Source: Aggregicoccus sp. 17bor-14 (lineage in GTDB: Bacteria; Myxococcota; Myxococcia; Myxococcales; Myxococcaceae). From it: a stretch of 64,000 nucleotides of DNA. Position numbers and translations under genes: made by a program. Below are positions 35,401 through 42,864 of this stretch, one piece after another (within the stretch, counting starts at the first letter, position 1; each line of letters opens with the position of its first letter). The DNA is taken from NCBI RefSeq assembly GCF_009659535.1, contig NZ_VJZZ01000003.1, positions 1 through 64,000 of the forward strand, read 5' to 3'. The notes under the pieces are model-generated. The model was not told where the DNA came from. It saw only the letters and a program-made list of their open reading frames with translations, and did not search any database.

Positions 35401-36162
35401 CTGGAGCACGTGCATCGTGAGGGTGGAGCGCGCGATGGCGAAGGGCTGCGTGACCTCGAGGTCGCCGGCGTACTGGCCGCTCAGGTCGCGGTCCTTGGAA
35501 ACCGCGATGTTCGCGATGCCCGCGGTGGAGTTGACGCGCAGGTGCGCCTCGGCGTCCGTCCCGGCCAGGGACGCATCCACGCGCACGCGGATGCTCACGG
35601 GGCTGCCGCTGACACTCCCCGCGGCGGGCTCCGCGCTCACCCACGCAGAGTCGCTGAGGATGCGGAAGGTGAGCGGAGCGCCGTCGCTCCCGTTGTTCGT
35701 CAGGGTGAAGGTCTGCTCGCGGACCGCGCCCGGGAACTGGAGCGACTCGGTGGAGGCCACGAGCGCCGCAGGGCGCGGCGGGGGCGGCGCAGGGACCGCG
35801 GTCACCTGTTCGCTCGTCGTGCAGCGGCCCCGGTTCGTGCACACGCGGGCATCGCCGCAGTCGCGGTCACTCACGCACTCGTGGGCGCACACGCCCAGCG
35901 AGCATGCATCTCCGCGTCCGCAGTCGGCGTCCACCGCGCACGCCACGTAGGCCGTGCTGGTCGGGACTGGCTGCGCGCAGAAGCCCCCCGCGCACTCCTC
36001 GCCCGGGGCGCAGGCAGTCCGGTCCTGACAGGCGCGCGGGCACGCCCGCCCCTCGGCGCAGGTATCGGACGTCTGCTCGGGACCCGTCTTGGGTCCGGCG
36101 CCGCCCCCACACGCAGCGAGGGCCAGGAGCGCGACGAGGAAATACGGTTTTGCGCGGTACAT
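32428..36162 (-). CDS. Large lipoprotein with helical body and TcA-like C-terminus
   Basis: 1244 residues. The lipoprotein signal ends LAAC. A Cys-rich segment (30-110; repeated CxxGxxC) and a BACON-like Ig domain (about 130-215; TNNGSDGAPLTF) follow. A beta-rich region leads to a long helical body (about 390-1080) containing a hydrophobic GLASGSIKGVFGIFGAALSL. The final 150 residues are a beta domain (RILSVRANLVGDN to DIELIFEHSS) that resembles the TcB-binding end of Tc toxin A subunits. The gene ends 8 bp before the SpvB/Rhs start, so the two are co-transcribed. GGAAGG precedes the ATG. I infer a surface-anchored TcA-like partner; the homology needs profile confirmation. Confidence 0.8.
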   Translation of the reverse strand: MYRAKPYFLVALLALAACGGGAGPKTGPEQTSDTCAEGRACPRACQDRTACAPGEECAGGFCAQPVPTSTAYVACAVDADCGRGDACSLGVCAHECVSDRDCGDARVCTNRGRCTTSEQVTAVPAPPPPRPAALVASTESLQFPGAVREQTFTLTNNGSDGAPLTFRILSDSAWVSAEPAAGSVSGSPVSIRVRVDASLAGTDAEAHLRVNSTAGIANIAVSKDRDLSGQYAGDLEVTQPFAIARSTLTMHVLQSPDGTSLTGFVDPETSLLFPSQVGVAGTIGADGSVELTVIVAGAPGSVANPSYPRPLRRTITLRGTVSPEGLFEGDFVDSLSGPRASATVDVGGHFRLRRVGEARSGQATAVPDLPTQPLTSPFTATERSNCYASCPNVVGANCSTPLGRGKAYLAAAGSFYRAFQATPDGQSPYQTILNGSCGGSACINLSQVRCAQLVFEDVLTAPVSSPITTAQQDARDQASRGLLDTYEIPADYYQLRGSEDFVSIFEQWKSPDTTSLDTEVQSLKSAYILYTAGVHSFSSSSSVTMLDPWALELLLGPIGEEPLRSGQSFLPELLGDLAADKSRGKFEHLRRVALGVSGALRTRLELVDRLHRLGPARLTEARTTARSGALQGYIDLALLSAVMSRAQVTPAELAELGAVLRDFQALSARYDALATGRNPAGYTQTYVPFFFKPGSARNDSNFLQIYADAAGTFTPAAMADADKARTSSREFEASQDALSTQMLAQLQQLRSQLNVLCGSSAVATCGGSGSQFDNAKREVTAANERIRLLLQRVSNLHEEMRIERDRARRSVGINELEATLIMQDGRRLNALEDQEAVIDSVAAVYQAAGSLMTGLASGSIKGVFGIFGAALSLEGQLVSITGHAQIDKARNELATRQRARVEFNQAQEKLINSAALIQTKMLESYTLSIELEMARESLLQAVASVTGTLRQAQLVEDQIAQVSKQGASTAYRLLTFRMYGNAATMQALRTYRRAMDWAYLATRALEYELNVSYGPRETLWQKRTAAEVNAYLLDLYDYYTHSSTVPLQGNVDVVSVRDTLLGLGQPLRDPVTGKEYSPRERFRRYVADPAHRDAQGNLSLNFETTRPDAPLFSQAVCNDRILSVRANLVGDNLGAGVTKAVIRLTHGGTSYQRNCDSPFDLVPYNLLDDAQSPRVARVEAGINASNPLAPTPNTDLLFRPLLAGPWTLKINQDTRVETANAGLDLAGLDDIELIFEHSSKTIQQ

Positions 36163-36228
36163 GAACTATTCCCTTCCAGCGAATGTGTGTGTTAGGTACC
36201 ACACGCGCCGAGGAGAATCGAGTCTTTC
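36163..36228. promoter_or_regulatory. Divergent promoter region between toxin operon and Cys-rich lipoprotein
   Basis: A 66-bp A/T-richer gap between two divergently transcribed lipoprotein genes. It contains a short inverted repeat, GTGTG (36187-36191) and CACAC (36200-36204), that could be a shared operator. AGGAGA (36211-36216) is the plus-strand ribosome site, unusually far (12 nt) from ATG 36229. Confidence 0.45.
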
Positions 36229-37725
36229 ATGAAAAAGCACCTGGTACTGCTTTCCTGTTTTTCCATATTTGCCCTGGCGGCCTGTGGGGGGACCTCCGAC
36301 GGAGGGGACCCTGATGCAGGGTCGGAGACGGACGGCACCCCGACTGCCTCCGCGGCGCCCACCCTGGAGACCGCCACGGTGGCGGACGCCGTGGTCGGGG
36401 CGGCCTATCGGCAGCCCACCTTCGTGTCCGGCGGCGAGCGGCCGCTGCGCTACGCCCTGGCGGACGTGGCCCCCGCGCTGGCGTGGCTGCGGGTCGATGC
36501 GTCCACGGGCGAGCTGGGAGGTACGCCTCCGGCGGTGGTGCAGCCGGCGCAGTCCTTCACCTTGCAGGTGACGGATGCGAAGCAGCGCAGCGCACGCCGC
36601 ACCTACACGCTGGCCGTGGACACCTGCGCGGACGGCACCACCACGGCCTGCGCGTACACCGACAACACCGCGTGCATGCTGGGCCAGCAGCGCTGCACGA
36701 ACGGTCAGTTCGGTGCGTGCTCGGGGGGACAGGGGTCGACCCGCGTCGAGCAGTGCGGTGCGAACGGCAGCAGCTGCGGCTCCTGCAGCACGGACGCCAA
36801 CCAGTGCAAGGACGGCCGCTGCAAGTGCGGCTTCAATGGGGCCTGTGCGGACAGCAAGGCGCCCACCTGCTGCGGTGTGAAGGACGCGGCCTCCTGCACC
36901 GACACCCAGACCGACGTCGCCAACTGTGGCGGCTGCGGCACGGACTGCCGGCCGCTCGCGCCCGGTCAGAGCCAGGCCGTGTGCACCGGCGGCAGCTGCA
37001 ACTTCAAGTGCAACGCCGGCTACGACTTCTGCCCCCAGGTGAGCACCACGCGCTGCATCGGCGTCACGGCGGATCCCGACAACTGCGGCTCGTGCGGCAA
37101 ACGCTGCCCGCGCAGCGGTGAGCTTCCGAACACCGTGGCTCCCCTGGCGGCGGTGGAGCTCTGCGCAGGCGGCAGCTGCAACCTCCATTGCGCCGCCGGC
37201 TTCGCCAACTGCAACGGCGACACGGCGGACGGCTGCGAGGCCAAGGTGGACGTCAACCACTGCGGACCGGACGCCGAGCGCGGCTTCAACGACACCACGG
37301 GCTGCGCCGTCGCGTGCACCACCTCGGTCCCCAACGCGCATCCCACCTGCGAGCAGCCCGCGGGCAGCTGCGGCACGGCGTGCAACGCCGGCGCGGTGAC
37401 GTGCGGCGCGTCCTGCCTCATCTGCGACCAGGGTCCGAACCAGACCGGCGTGGGCTGTGACCTGAGCAACGGCCAGCCTCGCTGCAGCCTCACCTGTACG
37501 CCGGGCTACGGGAACTGCGATGTCACGTCGACCAGCGGAGGCGAGGCCAACGGCTGCGAGACGAACCTCAACTCGAGCCAGGCGAACTGTGGCAGCTGCG
37601 GGCACGCCTGTACCACCGGCGACGCGTGCCGGGAGGGTCGGTGCTGCCACACGGAGTGCCACACCGAGTGCGACTACGACCGCAAGCCTCCGTGCCAGGA
37701 GACCTGCTCCGAGATCTGCACGTGA
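36229..37725 (+). CDS. Cysteine-rich lipoprotein with Ig-like domain
   Basis: 498 residues. The signal MKKHLVLLSCFSIFALAAC gives an acylated Cys19. After an Asp/Gly/Thr linker comes a putative-Ig/cadherin-like domain (about 45-125) with the YALADVAPALAWLRVD pattern. The remainder is a run of Cys-rich repeats (NCGGCGTDC, NCGSCGKRC, NCGSCGHAC) typical of myxobacterial and other delta-proteobacterial surface lipoproteins. The tail ends CHTECHTECDYD. It is divergent from the Tc-like operon, and its exposed, extended architecture suggests a surface adhesin or receptor. Confidence 0.83.
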   Translation: MKKHLVLLSCFSIFALAACGGTSDGGDPDAGSETDGTPTASAAPTLETATVADAVVGAAYRQPTFVSGGERPLRYALADVAPALAWLRVDASTGELGGTPPAVVQPAQSFTLQVTDAKQRSARRTYTLAVDTCADGTTTACAYTDNTACMLGQQRCTNGQFGACSGGQGSTRVEQCGANGSSCGSCSTDANQCKDGRCKCGFNGACADSKAPTCCGVKDAASCTDTQTDVANCGGCGTDCRPLAPGQSQAVCTGGSCNFKCNAGYDFCPQVSTTRCIGVTADPDNCGSCGKRCPRSGELPNTVAPLAAVELCAGGSCNLHCAAGFANCNGDTADGCEAKVDVNHCGPDAERGFNDTTGCAVACTTSVPNAHPTCEQPAGSCGTACNAGAVTCGASCLICDQGPNQTGVGCDLSNGQPRCSLTCTPGYGNCDVTSTSGGEANGCETNLNSSQANCGSCGHACTTGDACREGRCCHTECHTECDYDRKPPCQETCSEICT

Positions 37726-37736
37726 AGCCGTAGCCT

Positions 37737-37767
37737 CCCGGTCGCGCCCCACGTTGGCGCGACCGGG
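37737..37767 (+). terminator. Strong GC hairpin after the Cys-rich lipoprotein
   Basis: A perfect 12-bp stem CCCGGTCGCGCC/GGCGCGACCGGG with a 7-nt loop, beginning 12 bp past the stop. No U-tract follows, so either a non-canonical terminator or an mRNA-stabilising end. The rest of 37768-37988 shows no gene. Confidence 0.5.
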
Positions 37768-37988
37768 GGCAGTGGGCTCCATCACGTCCGGGCGTCCCCG
37801 GCAGCCGCCTAACGTCATGGCGCCTTCCGCCTGCGGGTGGCGCACGGTCCACCCCGGCGAGCAGCCGTCCGTCGCTTGGTGACCCTCCCCGGTTCGGGGT
37901 GGACCCATTCCGCGCAGGCCTCCCCTTCCGCTAGCGTGCGGGGCTCGCGCCGCGGCAGTGCGCCGCTCGCGTGGGGGGTGTAGCGCAG

Positions 37989-38840
37989 ATGAAGGGTGGT
38001 CTCAGCGCAGCGACGCCAGTGGTTCTCTCGGGGGTGACCTTCGCCACGCTCTACGCGATGCGGGGCGCGCTCGCCGAGGACAGCATGTACTTCATCGTCA
38101 GCGTGCTCGCGCTGGGCGCCGCGGCCCTGGGCGGGCTGGTGGCGGCGCTGGCCTACGATCCGGGCGACTACATGCGCCGGGCCTGGGCGCTCATCGGCCT
38201 GTGCTACGTCCTGCTCGTGGTGGACACGCTGGCCTTCGGCATCACCTCGCGCTCGGCCGAGCGCGACATCTCGGCCCTGGGCGCGGTGACCAGCGCCACC
38301 CTCACCTTCGTGGCCAACGTGTGCAGCGTGGTGGGCACCGTGCTCATCGCGCGGGCGTGGCGCGCGGCCGGGCTGGACCTCGGCGTGTCGGCGGCGGTGC
38401 GCTGGGTCGCGATGTTGCTCTCGCTCGCGCTGGCGCTCTGGCTCGTGGGCGAGGGGGCGTGGCACGACGTGCAGACGCTGCTGGGCGGGGACTGGCGCGC
38501 GCTCGTGTACCTCGCCTCCAGCCTCGGGGACATCGTCTCGCTCGCGCTGGTGGCTCCCATCCTGCTCACCGCGTACGCGCTGCGCGGCGGCAGCCTCGGC
38601 TGGCCCTGGGCGCTGCTCGCGCTCAGCAGCGTGGGCTGGCTCCTGTACAGCGCCGCGGGCGGCAGCCTGGGCGCACTCGTGCTGGGCCCTGCGGCGGAGG
38701 CGGCGGCGCGGCCCCTCGAGGAGTCGCTGCGCACCTTCGCCTGCCTCGCGCAGCTGTGCGCAGGGCTCCTACAGGCCTCGGTGCTCGCCGCGTCCGAGCA
38801 GCCCCTGCCCGCGCGCCCCGCCTTCGCTCGCATGCCCTAG
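37989..38840 (+). CDS. Polytopic membrane protein, paralogue A
   Basis: 283 residues with about seven or eight hydrophobic helices and no recognised catalytic motif. It shares long identical or similar stretches with the protein encoded at 40192-41028: LAEDS-YFIV near the N-terminus, AALA-D-GDYMRRAW, SLALVAPILLTA and RTFACLAQLCAGLLQASVL. ATG 37989 is preferred over GTG 37971 because the helix begins soon after. The conserved ends suggest a small uncharacterised family confined to related bacteria. Confidence 0.78.
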   Translation: MKGGLSAATPVVLSGVTFATLYAMRGALAEDSMYFIVSVLALGAAALGGLVAALAYDPGDYMRRAWALIGLCYVLLVVDTLAFGITSRSAERDISALGAVTSATLTFVANVCSVVGTVLIARAWRAAGLDLGVSAAVRWVAMLLSLALALWLVGEGAWHDVQTLLGGDWRALVYLASSLGDIVSLALVAPILLTAYALRGGSLGWPWALLALSSVGWLLYSAAGGSLGALVLGPAAEAAARPLEESLRTFACLAQLCAGLLQASVLAASEQPLPARPAFARMP

Positions 38841-38855
38841 ACTGCGCGCGCCCCC

Positions 38856-39851
38856 ATGCGCTCTCTCCTCGCCTGCCTCCTGCTGCTCGCCGCGCCGGCC
38901 GCGCGCGCCGCCGAGCCGGCCCCTGCGACCCCTGCCTCCACCGTGCCGCTCGCCGTGCTGCAGCTGGAGGCGGGCCCGGGCGCCGAGGACGCGGCGCGCA
39001 CCGTGACGGCACTGCTCGCGAGCGAGCTCGCGGAGGCGCCGGGCCTGCGCGTGCTCACCCCCGCGGACGTGAAGGCGGTGGCCGGCATGGCCCGCGAGCG
39101 CGAGCTGCTGGGCGAGAGCCCCTGCGCCACCGGCACCTGCGCGGACGCGCTCGCCCACGCCTCGGGCGCGCGCTACGTGCTCGCCGGGCGCCTGGACCTG
39201 CAGGGCGGGCGCTACCTGCTCACCACCAGCCTGCTGGACAGCGTGGAGGCGAGGCCGCTCGCCCGTCCGCGTGCCGAGGCCTCGGACGCAGGCGGGCTCG
39301 CGGGGGCGGCCTCCGACGTCGCGGCGGCGCTGGTGCATGCGCTGCAGACGGCGCCCGGCGCGCCCCTGCCCTACGGGGGCGAGCTCGCCGTGGGACTGCG
39401 TCTCAACAACAGCTTCATCTCGCAGCTGCGCGCGCTCAACCCCGGCGGCGAGCTGGAGCTCGGCTACCGCTTCGCCCCCGCGTGGCAGGGCTTCGTGCAG
39501 GTGGGGGTGAGCCTCCTGCGCTCGGGCGGGGACGACGCCGGGCGGCTCAAGGTGCTGCCCAGCGTGCTCGGCGTGCGCCACTACCACCGGGTGGAGCGGG
39601 CGCTGCAGCCCTACTGGGGCCTGGGGCTGGGGTTGCAGCTGGCCTTCGGCCAGTACGGGGTGTTCAGCGAGACGGGCACCCTGCCCACCGTCGTCGGGTT
39701 CGGCGGGCTGGAGTACCGGATGGGTCGGTCCTTCGGCCTGCAGCTGGAGGCGGGCACCAACCTCGCGCAGGCGCTGCTCGGGCTCTCCGAGGACGGCCTG
39801 GGGGACGGCCTCAACGTGGACCTCAACGCGGGGCTCGCGTACCACTTCTGA
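38856..39851 (+). CDS. Outer-membrane-type protein with TolB/FlgO-like N-domain
   Basis: 331 residues. Signal peptide cleaved near AARAA. The N-terminal domain (about 30-165) reads like a TolB_N/FlgO-type periplasmic module (LAVLQLEAG; CATGTCADALAHASGARYVLAG). From about 178 the sequence alternates hydrophobic and polar residues (YGGELAVGLRL; ELELGYRFAPAWQGFVQVGVSL) and ends in LAYHF, a C-terminal Phe as in outer-membrane beta-barrels. It starts 15 bp after the membrane paralogue A and is probably co-transcribed. Ligand unknown. Confidence 0.75.
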   Translation: MRSLLACLLLLAAPAARAAEPAPATPASTVPLAVLQLEAGPGAEDAARTVTALLASELAEAPGLRVLTPADVKAVAGMARERELLGESPCATGTCADALAHASGARYVLAGRLDLQGGRYLLTTSLLDSVEARPLARPRAEASDAGGLAGAASDVAAALVHALQTAPGAPLPYGGELAVGLRLNNSFISQLRALNPGGELELGYRFAPAWQGFVQVGVSLLRSGGDDAGRLKVLPSVLGVRHYHRVERALQPYWGLGLGLQLAFGQYGVFSETGTLPTVVGFGGLEYRMGRSFGLQLEAGTNLAQALLGLSEDGLGDGLNVDLNAGLAYHF

Positions 39852-39952
39852 CCACCCGCGCAGGGCTGATCGCAGCGAGCAGCCAGGCGGGCGGCCACCG
39901 GCTGCAGACCGGTTGGAGGGTCACAAGGGCCCCAGTAGGGTGCGGGCCGCTC

Positions 39953-40195
39953 ATGCCTTCGCATCCTGCCGTCGACTTGCTCACCACCCGCCTCGCCCAG
40001 TATCTCGGGCCTCAGGCGGCCGCCAATACCGTGGACACCTTCTGCCGCCGCAGCGCGGGCGCGCGCCCCGAGGCGCTCACGCCGGCGCAGCTGGTGGGGG
40101 TCCTGCCCAGCCTGCAGCCGCTGCTCTCGGTGCTGCTGGGCACCACCAAGGCGGAGATCCTCCTCTCGCAGCTCGCGAAGGACCTCTCCCGATGA
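39953..40195 (+). CDS. 80-residue helical hypothetical protein
   Basis: A small soluble, predicted all-helical protein starting MPSHPAVDLLTTRLAQYLGP. Its stop overlaps the next start as ATGA, implying translational coupling with membrane paralogue B. One Cys (DTFCRRS). It may be a small partner of the membrane protein. No family recognised. Confidence 0.65.
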   Translation: MPSHPAVDLLTTRLAQYLGPQAAANTVDTFCRRSAGARPEALTPAQLVGVLPSLQPLLSVLLGTTKAEILLSQLAKDLSR

Positions 40196-41028
40196 GGGGC
40201 GCGTGGGTGACGGCGGCGGTGCCCTTCGTGGCGGCGGCCGGGGCGTTCATGACCCTGCACCGGATGCACGGCAGCCTCGCGGAGGACAGCCTCTACTTCA
40301 TCGTCGGCATCCTGGGCGTGGGCGCCGCGGCGCTGGGAAGCCTGGTGGCCGCGCTCGCCTTCGACGCGGGCGACTACATGCGCCGCGCCTGGCTGCTGCA
40401 GGGCATGTGCTACGGCACGCTCGTGCTCAACACCCTGCTCTTCCGCTCCGCGGGCCACGCGAGCGAGCACGTGCTCTCGCCTGCCGCCGCGGCGACGAGC
40501 GGCCTCTTCATCATCGTGGCGAACGTGGCCAGCGTGCTGGGCAACCTGCGCATCGCGCGCGCCTGGCGCGTGGCGGGGCTGGACCTGCGGGTGCCGGCGG
40601 AGGTGCGCTGGGGCGCCGCGGTGGCCTCGCTCGCGCTGGCGCTCGCGATCGTGGGCAGCACCCTCTCGCAGGACGCGCAGGCGCTGTTCGGCGGGGACTG
40701 GGGCTCGCTCTCCTCCACCATCTCGGACCTCGGTGACGTCATCACGCTCGCGCTGGTGGCGCCCATCCTGCTCACCGCCTTCGCGCTGCGCGGCGGCAGC
40801 CTCGCCTGGCCCTGGGCGCTGCTGAGCCTCAGCAGCCTCGGTTGGCTCTTCTACGACGCGGCCGGCCCGGTGAGCAGCGCGCTCGCGCTCGAGTCCGCGG
40901 CGCAGCGCCCGCTGGAGGCCGCCCTGCGCGTGTTCGCCTGCCTCGCGCAGCTGAGCGCGGGGCTGCTGCAGGCCTCCGTGCTCGCGGAGTCCGAGCAGTC
41001 CCTGCCGATGCCCGCGCTGCGGCGCTGA
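40192..41028 (+). CDS. Polytopic membrane protein, paralogue B
   Basis: 278 residues, clearly a duplicate of the 37989-38840 product. It has the same helix pattern and the same signatures (LAEDSLYFIVGILGVGAAAL, GDYMRRAW, LALVAPILLTAFALRGGS and RVFACLAQLSAGLLQASVL). Seven to eight helices; no catalytic motif seen. The coupling with the 80-residue gene distinguishes this copy. Role unknown. Confidence 0.78.
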   Translation: MRGAWVTAAVPFVAAAGAFMTLHRMHGSLAEDSLYFIVGILGVGAAALGSLVAALAFDAGDYMRRAWLLQGMCYGTLVLNTLLFRSAGHASEHVLSPAAAATSGLFIIVANVASVLGNLRIARAWRVAGLDLRVPAEVRWGAAVASLALALAIVGSTLSQDAQALFGGDWGSLSSTISDLGDVITLALVAPILLTAFALRGGSLAWPWALLSLSSLGWLFYDAAGPVSSALALESAAQRPLEAALRVFACLAQLSAGLLQASVLAESEQSLPMPALRR

Positions 41029-41080
41029 GGGGGGCCCTGCCGCGCGGCGCGCCGCTGTGGCAGGGTGGAGGCCACCTGCC

Positions 41081-41992
41081 ATGTCCCGGCCCCGGATGCC
41101 CGTCCTCGCCCTCGCTGCCCTGCTGCTGCTGGTGCTGCTCGCCGCGCTCGCGCGCGGTGCCCGCGCCTACGTGCTCAGCGAGCGCCTCTTCCACCTGCCC
41201 CGGCCCCCCGTGGTGCGCCCGCAGGACCTGGCCGGCCTCGAGGACCTGCGGCTGCGCTCCGCGGAGGACGGCGTCGAGCTGCGCGGCTGGTACCTGCGCT
41301 CGCGCACGGGCGCCGCGGTGGTGCTGGTGCACGGGCTGGGGCAGGACCGCACCACGCTGCTCCCCGAGGCCCGGCTGCTCGCCGCGCGCGGCGACGGGGT
41401 GCTGCTCTTCGACCTGCGCGCGCACGGCGAGAGCGGCGGGGACTTCCAGACCTACGGCGACCGCGAGCGCGGCGACGTGCGGGCCGCGCTGGACTGGGTG
41501 CTCGCGCAGCCGGACGTGGACGCGCGGCGCGTGGGGGCGCTGGGCTTCAGCATCGGGGCCTCGGCGCTCGCGGAGGTCGCGGCTGCGGACCCGCGCGTGG
41601 CGGCGGTGGCGCTCCTGTGCCCCTACTCCACGCTGGAGGAGGCCATCCGCTCCGACTTCCGCAGCGGCGGCCCCCTCACCGAGGAGCCCGCGCTGCTGCC
41701 CTACCGGCGCCGCGGGGTGAGGCTCGGCGCGGTGCGTCCGGTGGAGGCGATTGCGCGGCTCGGGCCGAGGCCCGTGTGGCTCGTCGCCGGCACGCGCGAG
41801 ACGGACCTCCCCATGATGCGGCGGGTGTTCGCTGCGGCGCCCCCGTCCGCCCAGACCTGGTGGGTGGAGGGCGCGGGGCACGGCGAGTACGCGCAGGCCG
41901 CGCCGGCCGAGTACGCGCGCCGGCTCATCGCCTTCTTCGACGCGGCGCTGGGCGGCAGCGCCGCGGGCAGCGCCGCGCCTGCGAGGCCTTAG
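41081..41992 (+). CDS. Membrane-anchored alpha/beta hydrolase
   Basis: 303 residues from ATG 41081. One N-terminal hydrophobic helix (VLALAALLLLVLLAALA) anchors an alpha/beta hydrolase of the BAAT/S33-like type: VLVHGLGQDRTTL, FDLRAHGESGG, and the elbow GFSIGASAL with nucleophile Ser, plus a late GAGHGEY with the catalytic His. Such proteins are often annotated as acyl-CoA thioesterase or dienelactone hydrolase-like. It overlaps by 4 bp, tail to tail, with the minus-strand hydrolase ending at 41989. Confidence 0.8.
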   Translation: MSRPRMPVLALAALLLLVLLAALARGARAYVLSERLFHLPRPPVVRPQDLAGLEDLRLRSAEDGVELRGWYLRSRTGAAVVLVHGLGQDRTTLLPEARLLAARGDGVLLFDLRAHGESGGDFQTYGDRERGDVRAALDWVLAQPDVDARRVGALGFSIGASALAEVAAADPRVAAVALLCPYSTLEEAIRSDFRSGGPLTEEPALLPYRRRGVRLGAVRPVEAIARLGPRPVWLVAGTRETDLPMMRRVFAAAPPSAQTWWVEGAGHGEYAQAAPAEYARRLIAFFDAALGGSAAGSAAPARP

Positions 41993-42864
41993 CCCTCGGC
42001 GCGCCGCGCAGGCGCCGCGGCGGAGGCCGGGGCCGCAAAGCCCGCCATCCAGGTGCGCAGCCGCGCGAGGAGCTGCACGCGCATCGCATGCGAGGAGAAG
42101 AGGTGATCCGCCTCCCGCCACAGCTCCACCTCGAGCTGGCCGCGCAGGGCGTGCAGCCCCAGCATGTCGAAGAACTGGTCGCGGTAGATGTACTCCGTGC
42201 GCGCGCCGCCCGTGTAGAGGAAGAGCAGGCGCACGCCGCGCGCGACCAGCGCCTGCACGTCGCGCGCGAGCGCCGCGGGCTGCGGATACTCGCGCGAGAA
42301 CACCGCCTGCTGCTCCTGCACCTCGCGCGGCGCCGGGCCGCCGTGGCCCAGGCGCCGCAGCCGCTCGTGCAGGAAGTGGCGCCAGGCGCCGCGGTCGAGG
42401 AAGCGCAGCGTGTACCAGCGCAGCTGGTAGCCGCGCGTGCGGTAGCCGTAGCCGTCCAGCCACGTGACGCCCACCACGCGCGGGTCCTGCACGCTCACCG
42501 CGTGCACGCTGTCCACGCCGGAGCACAGCCCCACCAGCGCGAAGCGCTCGAGCCGCCGCTTCTTCTGCAGGAGGTCCATCGCCTCGCGCATGTCCAGCAC
42601 GGCGCGCTCGGCGTCGGTGCGGCTGTCCTTGCGCGCTTCGCTGTCGCCGCGGCCGGAGAGGTCGAAGCGCAGGACCGTATAGCCGTCGGCGGCGAGCGCG
42701 CGCGCGAGCTCCACGTTGAGGCGGTAGGGCCCCACGCGGTGGTTCAGCCCGATGTTGGTGAGGATGACGCCCGGGGCGCCGGCACGCTCGGTGCCGGGCG
42801 CGGGCTCGGTCACCACGCCCACCAGCGAGTCCTCGGGCCCGAAGGCGTAGACGCGCTCCCTCAT
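41989..42864 (-). CDS. Alpha/beta hydrolase with Cys-type elbow, NRPS-associated
   Basis: 291 residues from ATG 42864. It resembles the hydrolases found with exosortase or NRPS loci: GVILTNIGLNHRVGPYRLNV replaces the usual HG oxyanion loop, FDLSGRGDSE follows, and the nucleophile elbow is VGLCSGVDS, where Cys stands in the Ser position. A late EADHLF offers the catalytic His. Its start overlaps the upstream hydrolase stop by 4 nt. Possible roles are release or transfer of the NRPS product, since the synthetase has no thioesterase domain. Confidence 0.75.
   Translation of the reverse strand: MRERVYAFGPEDSLVGVVTEPAPGTERAGAPGVILTNIGLNHRVGPYRLNVELARALAADGYTVLRFDLSGRGDSEARKDSRTDAERAVLDMREAMDLLQKKRRLERFALVGLCSGVDSVHAVSVQDPRVVGVTWLDGYGYRTRGYQLRWYTLRFLDRGAWRHFLHERLRRLGHGGPAPREVQEQQAVFSREYPQPAALARDVQALVARGVRLLFLYTGGARTEYIYRDQFFDMLGLHALRGQLEVELWREADHLFSSHAMRVQLLARLRTWMAGFAAPASAAAPARRAEG

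Noticed and set aside
32428-36162. Reading the large lipoprotein as an ordinary Cys-rich adhesin
   Set aside because: Only the first 110 residues are Cys-rich; the long helical body and the C-terminal beta domain, with the adjacent SpvB/TcdB gene, fit a Tc-type subunit better.
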